Shown here: piece by piece, positions 1 through 5,436 of the stretch
Position numbering within the stretch: position 1 is the stretch's first letter
Layout: each line of letters begins with the position of its first letter
Origin: CAYRVX01 sp964642165
GTDB taxonomy: Bacteria; Planctomycetota; Phycisphaerae; SM23-33
NCBI GenBank assembly: GCA_964642165.1
Contig: CAZXOC010000409.1
Coordinates: forward strand, 1-5,436
Reading direction: 5' to 3'
Length of the DNA stretch: 5,436 nucleotides
Notes under the pieces: generated by a model
Seen by the model: only the letters and a program-made list of their open reading frames with translations
Told to the model about the DNA's origin: nothing
Database searches by the model: none
Position numbers and translations under genes: made by a program

Positions 1-254
<254 letters not shown>

Positions 255-259
255 CGTCC

Positions 260-277
260 CGGCAGAGCGATCTGCCG
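260..277 (+). other. GNRA-capped hairpin in the 16S trailer
   Basis: CGGCAGA (260-266) pairs perfectly with TCTGCCG (271-277) around the loop GCGA, a GNRA-type tetraloop. It lies about 23 bases after the 16S end and has no T tract after it, so it looks more like an RNA-stability or processing hairpin in the precursor trailer than an intrinsic terminator. The function is inferred. Confidence 0.45.
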
Positions 278-378
278 AGAGAGATGTCAGCGCAACCTCG
301 TCCTCCTACGCCAAGGCTTCGGAGGATAGCCGCGCGGCGACGCGCGGCAAAGACGGCCCACTGTTTACGATACACCCG

Positions 379-410
379 GCCCCGCGGTCTGCGCCGCGGG
401 GCTGTGCTTT
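379..410 (+). terminator. candidate terminator hairpin for the 16S transcript
   Basis: GCCCCGCGG (379-387) and CCGCGGGGC (394-402) form a nine-pair, nearly all-GC stem with a six-base loop, followed by the modestly T-rich TGTGCTTT (403-410). It sits about 140 bases downstream of the 16S 3' end and before the next gene. The T tract is weak, so it may only pause polymerase or assist Rho. It is nevertheless the best candidate for the end of a 16S-only transcript. Confidence 0.45.
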
Positions 411-463
411 GCGCTCGGCCCGCCGGCCCGGATCGGGCGCGAGGGCGGGCGCGCAGAACGCGC

Positions 464-475
464 GGGAGTCCTCCC
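464..475 (+). promoter_or_regulatory. Shine-Dalgarno inside a small palindrome, deciding the start at 476
   Basis: GGGAG (464-468) lies seven bases before the ATG at 476 and matches the anti-SD of the 16S in this window. The twelve bases GGGAGTCCTCCC are self-complementary at their arms, so the SD could be partly hidden in a very small hairpin. The loop would be only two to four bases, so real regulation is doubtful. The SD itself is convincing and rules for 476 over the far upstream in-frame ATG at 284. Confidence 0.55.
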
Positions 476-1129
476 ATGGCCAGGGCGAAGCGGAAAGCCG
501 GCGGCGCCGACGCCGAGAAGCTCGACCTCTACAAGCTCCACAAGGACCAGTACGTCAAGCCGAAGACGCCCGTGCTGGTCACCGTACCCGCCGTCCCCTA
601 CCTGGCGATCGACGGCCAGGGCCCGCCCGCCGGCGAGACGTTCCAGGCCCGGATCGGCGGCCTCTACGGCACGGCGTTCACTCTCAAGTTCCAGAGCAAG
701 TTCGCCGGGCGGGACTACAAGGTCTGCCACCTCGAAGGCCTCTACTGGGGCGGCGAGGAGGCCGTGGGATTCGTCGAGCTGCCGCGCGAGCAGTGGCGCT
801 GGACGCTGCTCATCCGCGTGCCGGACTTCATCGGCGCCGAGGACGTCGAGCAAGCCAAGGCCGCCCTGCGCGAGAAGGGCAAGCCGCCGGACTTCGAGGC
901 CGTCCGCCTCGAGACCCTCGAGGAAGGGCCCTGCGTGCAGGTGCTCCACGTCGGGCCCTGCGCCGACGAGCCGGCGAGCCTCGAGCAGATGCGGCAGCTC
1001 GCTGAGGACGAGGGCCTGGTCTTCCACGCCCGGCACCACGAGATCTACCTGTCCGACCCCCGGCGCGTCGCCCCCGAGCGCATGCGAACCATCCTTCGCG
1101 TGCCGGTCCGCCCCCGCGGCGAGGCGTGA
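476..1129 (+). CDS. GyrI-like small-molecule-binding domain protein
   Basis: This 217-residue cytoplasmic protein matches the free-standing GyrI-like family (COG4832 type, related to the ligand-binding half of SOUL/AraC effector domains). Family-typical stretches in order are YLAIDGQGPP (about 42-51), LYGTAFTLKF (63-72), LEGLYW (86-91), WRWTLLIRVPDF (108-119), EGPCVQVLHVGPCADEPASLEQM (about 150-172, conserved core VQVLHVGPC...EP) and a C-terminal HHEIYLSDP...RMRTILR block (187-208). The length fits the family. Such domains bind hydrophobic or cationic small molecules; some family members bind drugs or hydrolyse certain toxins, but no substrate can be assigned here. The charged N-terminus (residues 1-20) is not a signal peptide. 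The gene stands alone between the 16S trailer and an MNT gene. No clear promoter was found upstream. The start at 476 is supported by a GGGAG seven bases upstream. Confidence 0.88.
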   Translation: MARAKRKAGGADAEKLDLYKLHKDQYVKPKTPVLVTVPAVPYLAIDGQGPPAGETFQARIGGLYGTAFTLKFQSKFAGRDYKVCHLEGLYWGGEEAVGFVELPREQWRWTLLIRVPDFIGAEDVEQAKAALREKGKPPDFEAVRLETLEEGPCVQVLHVGPCADEPASLEQMRQLAEDEGLVFHARHHEIYLSDPRRVAPERMRTILRVPVRPRGEA

Positions 1130-1133
1130 TGCG

Positions 1134-1152
1134 CCCGCGGCGGCGACGCGGG
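1134..1152 (+). terminator. possible GC hairpin after the GyrI-like gene
   Basis: CCCGCG (1134-1139) and CGCGGG (1147-1152) form a six-pair stem with a seven-base loop, beginning four bases after the stop codon. There is no T tract, so this is at most a weak or factor-assisted terminator or a 3'-end stabiliser. Confidence 0.25.
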
Positions 1153-1190
1153 AACTGCCGCCCCCGGCTGGCGCACGCGGTAGCGGCGGA

Positions 1191-1219
1191 TTGCCTTGTC
1201 GGGCCTCTCGGCGTAGCAT
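1191..1219 (+). promoter_or_regulatory. candidate sigma-70 promoter giving a leaderless MNT mRNA
   Basis: TTGCCT (1191-1196) and TAGCAT (1214-1219) are separated by exactly 17 bases; each matches four of six consensus positions. Initiation seven bases after the -10 would fall at 1226, the A of the MNT start codon, so the message would have no 5' leader. Consistent with this, only a poor GGGG precedes the ATG. The boxes and spacing are seen in the sequence; the leaderless start is inferred. Confidence 0.45.
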
Positions 1220-1225
1220 GGGGCC

Positions 1226-1546
1226 ATGTCTCCCGACGCCCTTCTCAAGGAGATGGTCGAGCGGATTCGGCGGATGGCCGAGCCGGAGAGGATCCTCCTC
1301 TTCGGAAGCAGGGCCCGGGGAGACGCTCGCGCCGATAGCGACTTCGACTTCCTGGTCATCCAGCACTCCAACCTGCCCCGGTACCGGCGAGCCGCTCCGC
1401 TGTACGCGGCCCTGGCGGACCTGCCCGCCGAGGTCGAGATCATGGTCTACACCCCCCAGGAGGCCAGCGAATGGCGCAACGTCCCCCAGGCCTTCGTCAC
1501 CACGGCGTTGCGCGAAGGCAAAGTGCTCTATGAGAGAGAAGGCTGA
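1226..1546 (+). CDS. MNT-type minimal nucleotidyltransferase (MntA-like antitoxin)
   Basis: This 106-residue protein is a minimal nucleotidyltransferase of the polymerase-beta superfamily. The signature GSX10DXD is intact: G27-S28 within GSRARG, then D39 and D41 in SDFDFLV. A likely third metal ligand is E71 in VEIMVY. The length is right for the stand-alone family. In characterised HEPN/MNT pairs, MntA is the antitoxin: it adds AMP to a tyrosine of the HEPN RNase HepT, blocking it. Here no intact HEPN gene follows. Only a 27-codon frame overlapping the MNT end resembles the start of one, so the enzyme is probably an orphan survivor or acts on a partner elsewhere. The start has no good SD but lies seven bases after a -10-like box, suggesting leaderless translation. 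The neighbours (GyrI-like gene, hisF) are functionally unrelated. The catalytic class is secure; the antitoxin role is inferred. Confidence 0.85.
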   Translation: MSPDALLKEMVERIRRMAEPERILLFGSRARGDARADSDFDFLVIQHSNLPRYRRAAPLYAALADLPAEVEIMVYTPQEASEWRNVPQAFVTTALREGKVLYEREG

Positions 1547-1613
1547 TCTGGTCCGCGGGGGCCCTCATCGTCAGTCGGCTCTCGACCGATCTGGGCGAAG
1601 CGCGGCCGGGTAA
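1530..1613 (+). pseudogene. possible remnant of a HEPN-domain partner gene
   Basis: An ATG at 1530 overlaps the last 17 bases of the MNT gene in another frame and opens MREKADLVRG, which resembles the usual opening of MNT-linked HEPN proteins (charged start followed by VRGWL..A..DL). The frame then loses resemblance and stops at 1611-1613 after 27 residues. Removing one G from the G5 run at 1557-1561 would shift to a frame reading ALIVSRLSTDLGEAR, which has a faint DL..AR pattern, before another stop near 1629. The start position is typical of the second gene of a HEPN/MNT pair. The whole is too short to be functional and the likeness rests on about ten residues, so this could be chance. Confidence 0.3.
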
Positions 1614-1650
1614 CGGCTGCCCCGGTTGAAACGGCCACCGTTGTCCCGCA

Positions 1651-1679
1651 TTGACCGTGCCGCAAAAGGCTCCTAGAAT
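1651..1679 (+). promoter_or_regulatory. strong sigma-70-type promoter for hisF
   Basis: TTGACC (1651-1656), a 17-base spacer, and TAGAAT (1674-1679) match the housekeeping consensus at five of six positions in each box with ideal spacing. Transcription would begin near 1686, giving a leader of about 65 bases before the hisF ATG. This is the best promoter in the window and implies that hisF is transcribed on its own rather than from the upstream genes. Confidence 0.7.
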
Positions 1680-1727
1680 CCGCACGTGTTGTGTTGTGGC
1701 CGGACCGCGCCGGCCGTCACGAGAGTG

Positions 1728-1746
1728 CTTCCCTCCTGAGGAAGGG
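1728..1746 (+). promoter_or_regulatory. hisF ribosome binding site in a small hairpin
   Basis: GAGGAAGG (1738-1745) lies six bases before the ATG at 1752 and complements the 16S tail. CTTCC (1728-1732) can pair with GGAAG (1740-1744) around a seven-base loop, partly covering the SD. The five-pair stem is weak, so the SD call is firm and any translational gating is speculative. Confidence 0.5.
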
Positions 1747-1751
1747 CTGCG

Positions 1752-2521
<770 letters not shown>

Positions 2522-2522
<1 letters not shown>

Positions 2523-2542
2523 CCGGCGGCTCGCCAGCCGGC
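2522..2542 (+). terminator. GC-rich hairpin overlapping the hisF stop
   Basis: GCCGGC (2522-2527) pairs with GCCGGC (2537-2542), and GGC/GCC extends the stem inward with a single bulged A at 2536. There is no T tract. It could mark the 3' end of the hisF message, with Rho or pausing needed for real termination. GCCGGC is itself palindromic and common in GC-rich DNA, so chance is possible. Confidence 0.3.
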
Positions 2543-2633
2543 GCGGCGGTAAAGCGAACGGTCCGTCCGGTCGATGGAAGGCAAGGTAGAGTCCAGCCGC
2601 GACGCCCTCGCGCCGACGGTGGGAGGCCGACAC

Positions 2634-3500
2634 ATGAGCGACAAGGTCGAGATCTGGCTGACGGTCAACTGCACCAAGCCCATTAAGGACGTGCTGCTCA
2701 ACCGCGGCATCGCCATGGGCAACGAGTTCCGCTTCGACCGCGTGTCCTGGAAGATCATCGTCACCCGGACGGCGGACCTGTTCCTGGAGGTCCTCAAGCG
2801 GGCCGTCTCCCACCGGATCACGCAGCAGCACGCCGACGTCAAGTGCACGTGGCGGACCGCCATCGGCGACGACGAGTTCCTCCTGGTCCCGCCGACCGAA
2901 GACCGCGCCCGGCTCATGCCGCGCCTCCGCGAGATCATGCAGTTCCTCCGCGGGCTGCTCTACGAGAAGCGGTTCGTCGGCACCGTGCTGCGGGCCGTCC
3001 TGATGGACATCATCGCCGCCCGGTCCGAGGAGCAGTTGCTCGCGGGCACGTTCGACGTGGCCACCGCGATCGCCCGGACGGTGGACCGCCTCAACGGCAT
3101 GGACCTGGAGAAGGAGGGCCTGGGCGCCGAGCAGCCCCCCCCCGCGGCGACCGGGGACGCTGCCGCGCCGCCGATACCCGCCGACGAGACCGCCGCCGTG
3201 GGCGTGGCACCGACGATCGAAGTCGCCGCCCCCGCGCCGCAAGCCGACACGGCCCCCGAGGGCGAGCCCGCCGAGCCGCCCGCTCCCGAGCCCGTCCCCG
3301 ACGCTCCCGCGGAAGCTCCGGCGCCCGAAGCCCCCGCCGAGGAGCCCGCCGCTGAGCCGCAGCCCGAGGCGGAGCCGGTCGAGCCCCCGGCCTCCGCGCC
3401 CGAGGAGGCGGACACGGAGGAAGCTCCCCCCGAGCCGGCCGCCCCCGAGGACGACGCCGACGAGAAGCCCAAGCGGAAGCGCCGCCGCGGAAAGAAGTAG
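2634..3500 (+). CDS. unrecognised protein with Pro/Ala/Glu-rich tail and basic C-terminus
   Basis: I do not recognise this 288-residue protein. Residues 1-160 look like a folded soluble domain: a first strand-like stretch KVEIWLTVNC (4-13), a second VSWKIIVTR (37-45), then amphipathic helices rich in Arg and Leu (about 46-155, including EIMQFLRGLLYEKRF and VLRAVLMDIIAAR). No signal peptide, membrane span or catalytic motif is visible. Residues 167-276 are a low-complexity Pro/Ala/Glu tail without a strict repeat period, probably disordered and very acidic, and the protein ends in a Lys/Arg cluster (KPKRKRRRGKK, 278-288) that could bind nucleic acid or acidic surfaces. The start at 2634 has GGGAGG (2621-2626) seven bases upstream; an in-frame ATG at 2574 has no SD. 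It follows hisF by 111 bases on the same strand with a hairpin between them, so co-transcription is uncertain. It converges with the next gene, leaving 30 bases. Confidence 0.8.
   Translation: MSDKVEIWLTVNCTKPIKDVLLNRGIAMGNEFRFDRVSWKIIVTRTADLFLEVLKRAVSHRITQQHADVKCTWRTAIGDDEFLLVPPTEDRARLMPRLREIMQFLRGLLYEKRFVGTVLRAVLMDIIAARSEEQLLAGTFDVATAIARTVDRLNGMDLEKEGLGAEQPPPAATGDAAAPPIPADETAAVGVAPTIEVAAPAPQADTAPEGEPAEPPAPEPVPDAPAEAPAPEAPAEEPAAEPQPEAEPVEPPASAPEEADTEEAPPEPAAPEDDADEKPKRKRRRGKK
3132..3461 (+). repeat. low-complexity region encoding the Pro/Ala/Glu tail
   Basis: About 330 bases of GCC/CCC/GAG-type codons encode residues 167-276 of the preceding protein. PAPE, PAEEP and PPEP variants recur irregularly. 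The bias comes from amino-acid composition; I see no exact tandem unit. Such tracts change length easily and can cause assembly or frameshift errors, but the frame here runs through cleanly to a basic C-terminus. Confidence 0.6.
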
Positions 3501-3530
3501 CCTCGCGCGGCTTGGTTCCCGATCGCCCGG

Positions 3531-4136
3531 TCAGCCGGCGTCCGGCCGCCTCGCCAGCAGGCGGCAGGTCCTCCGAACCGGACAGAGCTGCGTGATGCGC
3601 GCGGCCTGGTCCGGCGAGAAGAGCCCTTCGTCGACCGCCCTGGCGAGCTTCGCCCGGCTGATGCTTGCCACGCTTTCCCACCTGCCCGCCGCCGCCAGGA
3701 TCCCAAGCAGGTCCTTCCGCTCGGGCGAATCAGGCGGCGGCAGGTCGACCGTCCTCATCCGCCGCACCTCGATGTGCCCCTCGGGGCAGTCGTAGTGCTC
3801 GAGGCCATCGAGCGTGGCCAGCTCCGCCAGCAGGTCGCGGCAGGCGCCCTGGTGGTCCCGCCACGCCGCGACGGCCCGCCCGGCGCGGATGTACTCCGCC
3901 GCCAGCGCGTCTCGACAGCCACGGACCGCCGCCGCGAGCTGCTCGCCGCAGGCCTTCAGGCGATCCATGCAGCCGTCCAGCAGCTCGCGGTTCTGACCGT
4001 ACTGCTCCCGCAGCCACTGCAGCAGCCGCCACGCCTCGTGCAGGCGGGCCACCTGGCTCACGTCGCCCCCGAAGGCCGCCAGGGCACGCTCGATGCGTTC
4101 GCACGCCTGCTCCACTTGCTCCCGCGTTAGTGCCAT
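3531..4136 (-). CDS. unrecognised helical Cys-containing protein, downstream of the aldo/keto reductase
   Basis: I do not recognise this 201-residue soluble protein. Residues 1-115 are strongly helical and possibly coiled-coil, rich in Ala, Arg, Leu and Glu, with three Trp (W36, W41, W92). A short Pro-rich hinge follows (DLPPPDSPERKDLL, 131-144), then a second helical part. Eight cysteines are scattered (C12, C56, C63, C74, C99, C117, C185, C191) without a clear metal-site spacing; C185 and C191 lie in LCPVRRTC. No signal peptide or membrane span is seen. The start at 4136 is preferred because AGGGG (4144-4148) lies seven bases upstream; the alternative ATG at 4142 would be almost on top of it. 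It begins 20 bases after the stop of the Fe-S aldo/keto reductase and is surely co-transcribed with it, so a role as an accessory or partner protein is a fair guess, but only that. Confidence 0.8.
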   Translation of the reverse strand: MALTREQVEQACERIERALAAFGGDVSQVARLHEAWRLLQWLREQYGQNRELLDGCMDRLKACGEQLAAAVRGCRDALAAEYIRAGRAVAAWRDHQGACRDLLAELATLDGLEHYDCPEGHIEVRRMRTVDLPPPDSPERKDLLGILAAAGRWESVASISRAKLARAVDEGLFSPDQAARITQLCPVRRTCRLLARRPDAG

Positions 4137-4156
4137 CGTCATTCCCCTGGGCTGCG

Positions 4157-5179
4157 TCAGCCCGCCACGATCTCCCGCGCCAGGGCGAGCGACGCCTTGA
4201 CCGTCTCGATGATCGGCAGGTCGTACGGGCACTTCTCCTCGCACTGGCCGCACTCGACGCACTGGGGGGCCTTCTCCGCCACGGCCCGCGCCGGCCCGCC
4301 CGCCACACGCTCCGGCGAGAGCCGCTTGACCATGCTCCCGAGCGTCATCGCCGTCGCGATCGGCACGCCTTCCGGGCAGGGCATGCAGTAGCCGCACCGG
4401 CGGCAGAACCGCTTGCCCAGCTCCGCGGCGATTCGCTCCGCCCGGGCGAGCTCCTCGCCCGCCAGCACCGCGCCCGACTCGACGACGGGCACGATCTGCT
4501 CGACCTCCTCGACCCGCTCGATGCCCGGAATCGCCACCAGGTCCGCATAGCCGTTGAGGAACCCGAACGCCAGCTCCGCGTCGTCGTACTGCCCGCCGCA
4601 CATCGGCTTCATCACGATGAAGCCCAGGTTTCGCTCCCGAGCCCGGGGGATGAGCCGCTCGGCCGGCTCGCGCGTCACCAGGTTGAACGGGAACTGGATC
4701 GTCTCGAAAACGTCCTCCTCCACCAGCTCCAACGCCATGTCCAGGCTGTGCGACGTGAAGCCGACGTGGGCCACCCAGCCCTTCTCGCGGGCCTCCAGCA
4801 GCCCCTCCAGCGCCCCGCCCGGGGCCTGCATCCGCCCCCACTTCTCCGCCCCCGAGACGCCGTGGAGCTGGAACAGGTCGATGCAGTCGGCCCCCATCTC
4901 CCGCCGCGCCCGCTCGACGTCCGCCAGCATGCCCTCCCGCGTCCGCTGCCCGCTCTTCGTCGCCAGCACCAGCCGCTCCCGCCGACCGCGGATCGCCTCG
5001 CCGATCTTCGACTGGCTGTCGCCGTAGCCCGCCGCCGTGTCCAGGAACGTCACCCCAAGCTCCAGCGCCCGCCGGACCACCCGCACCGCCTCGTCCTGCG
5101 AGAGCCGCTGGATGGGGATGCCCCCGAAGCCCACGGCCGAGACCTCCAGGCCGCTCTTGCCCAGCACCACCTTCCGCAT
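4157..5179 (-). CDS. aldo/keto reductase with C-terminal double 4Fe-4S domain
   Basis: This 340-residue cytoplasmic oxidoreductase belongs to the COG1453 type: an aldo/keto reductase barrel followed by a ferredoxin-like module. The catalytic tetrad is intact: D47 (FLDTAAGYG), Y52, K75 (VLATKSG) and H106 (LFQLHGV). The N-terminal LGKSGLEVSAVGFGG is family-typical. The C-terminal part has two cysteine clusters: C259/C262/C265/C268 followed by P269 (CX2CX2CX2CP, the form usual in this family) and C307/C310/C313/C317-P318 (classic CX2CX2CX3CP). These should hold two [4Fe-4S] clusters, so electrons may come from ferredoxin-like chains as well as a nicotinamide. The substrate is unknown. The start at 5179 is chosen because the family N-terminus begins exactly there and GGGAGG (5189-5194) lies nine bases upstream; the open frame continues upstream to 5311 but that part reads as GC-rich noise. 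It is the first gene of a two-gene operon. Confidence 0.93.
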   Translation of the reverse strand: MRKVVLGKSGLEVSAVGFGGIPIQRLSQDEAVRVVRRALELGVTFLDTAAGYGDSQSKIGEAIRGRRERLVLATKSGQRTREGMLADVERARREMGADCIDLFQLHGVSGAEKWGRMQAPGGALEGLLEAREKGWVAHVGFTSHSLDMALELVEEDVFETIQFPFNLVTREPAERLIPRARERNLGFIVMKPMCGGQYDDAELAFGFLNGYADLVAIPGIERVEEVEQIVPVVESGAVLAGEELARAERIAAELGKRFCRRCGYCMPCPEGVPIATAMTLGSMVKRLSPERVAGGPARAVAEKAPQCVECGQCEEKCPYDLPIIETVKASLALAREIVAG

Positions 5180-5223
5180 CGTCGTGGACCTCCCATCCGC
5201 GGGACCCGGCGCCCGCCCCGGGC

Positions 5224-5252
5224 AGTATCCTCGCCGAGCCCCCGGCCGTCCA
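5224..5252 (-). promoter_or_regulatory. candidate promoter for the aldo/keto reductase operon
   Basis: On the minus strand TGGACG (5252-5247) and GATACT (5229-5224) are spaced by 17 bases, each matching four of six consensus positions. Initiation would fall near 5217, giving a leader of about 38 bases that contains the GGGAGG ribosome site. In sequence this GC-rich the match is moderate evidence only. Confidence 0.4.
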
Positions 5253-5397
5253 GGCGATTCCGCCGGCCCAGGACCACCCGGCCGCCCGACGAACGCGCCG
5301 TTGCGCGACACTTTTCGACCCTTTCGGCGAGATTCTCAGGCCTCCCGCCGCCCCCCGAAAAACGGCCATAAGTCTAGATCGATTGACGCCTCCCTCA

Positions 5398-5422
5398 GAA
5401 GTCCTCCACGAGGAGGATCTTC
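5398..5422. other. bulged hairpin at the right edge
   Basis: GAAGTCCTCC (5398-5407) pairs with GGAGGA plus CTTC (5412-5417 and 5419-5422), with one bulged T at 5418 and an ACGA loop: ten pairs in all. It lies about 220 bases upstream of the reductase start. It could be an operator, a leader structure of a gene beyond the edge, or the 3' end of a minus-strand gene entering from the right. Nothing else recognisable is seen in 5253-5397. Confidence 0.4.
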
Positions 5423-5436
5423 CGTAACCGAAAGAT

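Noticed and set aside
284..475. In-frame upstream ATG that would add 64 residues to the GyrI-like protein
   Set aside because: The added part is Arg-rich noise, covers the terminator-like hairpin at 379-402, has no SD, and family similarity begins after 476.
365..1366. Long minus-strand open frame opposite the GyrI-like gene
   Set aside because: It is antisense to a recognised gene and overlaps the MNT start; its translation shows no family features and is explained by high GC.
2587..2592. TAGAGT as a -10 box for the gene at 2634
   Set aside because: No acceptable -35 hexamer lies 16-18 bases upstream.
2574..2633. Alternative start 20 codons upstream for the Pro/Ala/Glu-tail protein
   Set aside because: There is no SD before 2574, whereas GGGAGG sits seven bases before 2634.
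3501..3546. Shared bidirectional terminator between the convergent genes
   Set aside because: Only a five-pair GCCGG/CCGGC stem (3534-3546) lies there, inside the minus-strand coding end and without T tracts on either strand.
4143..5369. Minus-strand frame extending the 3531-4136 gene upstream through the reductase
   Set aside because: It runs in a different frame over the whole reductase gene and is Gly/Arg-rich; the SD at 4144-4148 and change in composition place the true start at 4136.
3665..5371. 568-codon plus-strand open frame across the minus-strand operon
   Set aside because: It is antisense to the reductase with its intact tetrad and cysteine clusters; Pro/Arg/His-rich shadow without motifs.

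Overview
The window is very GC-rich. It opens with the last ~237 bases of a 16S rRNA gene whose signature stretches (GTGTTCCTGAGCCTTG before the universal TACACACCGCCCGTC, and GGGACTAAGTCGTAACAAGGTAGCC near the end) look like Planctomycetota, most likely the Phycisphaerae side. That placement is from memory of rRNA signatures, not from a search. The 16S carries a complete anti-Shine-Dalgarno (CACCTCCTTT), and most genes in the window have matching GGGAG/GGGAGG/AGGGG ribosome binding sites.

Layout. 1-237: 16S 3' end. 238-475: trailer and leader with three hairpin or palindrome structures, and no tRNA, spacer or 23S. 476-1129 (+): GyrI-like small-molecule-binding protein. 1226-1546 (+): stand-alone MNT nucleotidyltransferase of the minimal, antitoxin-like type, with a promoter placed so that its mRNA would be leaderless. 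1530-1613 (+): overlapping short frame that may be the stump of a HEPN partner. 1651-1679: a very good sigma-70-type promoter driving hisF (1752-2522, +), a complete cyclase subunit of imidazole glycerol phosphate synthase. 2634-3500 (+): unrecognised protein with a conserved-looking N-terminal part and a long Pro/Ala/Glu tail ending in a Lys/Arg cluster. These converge on a two-gene minus-strand operon: an aldo/keto reductase fused to a C-terminal double [4Fe-4S] module (4157-5179), followed 20 bases later by an unrecognised helical, Cys-containing protein (3531-4136). The last 257 bases are the reductase's leader, a candidate promoter, and a strong hairpin at the right edge.

How they work together. 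Apart from the reductase and its downstream partner, the genes look like independent single-gene transcription units with unrelated roles: translation, possible drug or ligand binding, toxin-antitoxin remnant, histidine biosynthesis, redox. The scattering of an rRNA gene and a lone hisF is typical of planctomycetal genomes. I do not see a convincing new multi-gene system. The best leads are the unlinked 16S with a shortened helix 44, the decayed HEPN/MNT pair with leaderless promoter, and the two unrecognised proteins.
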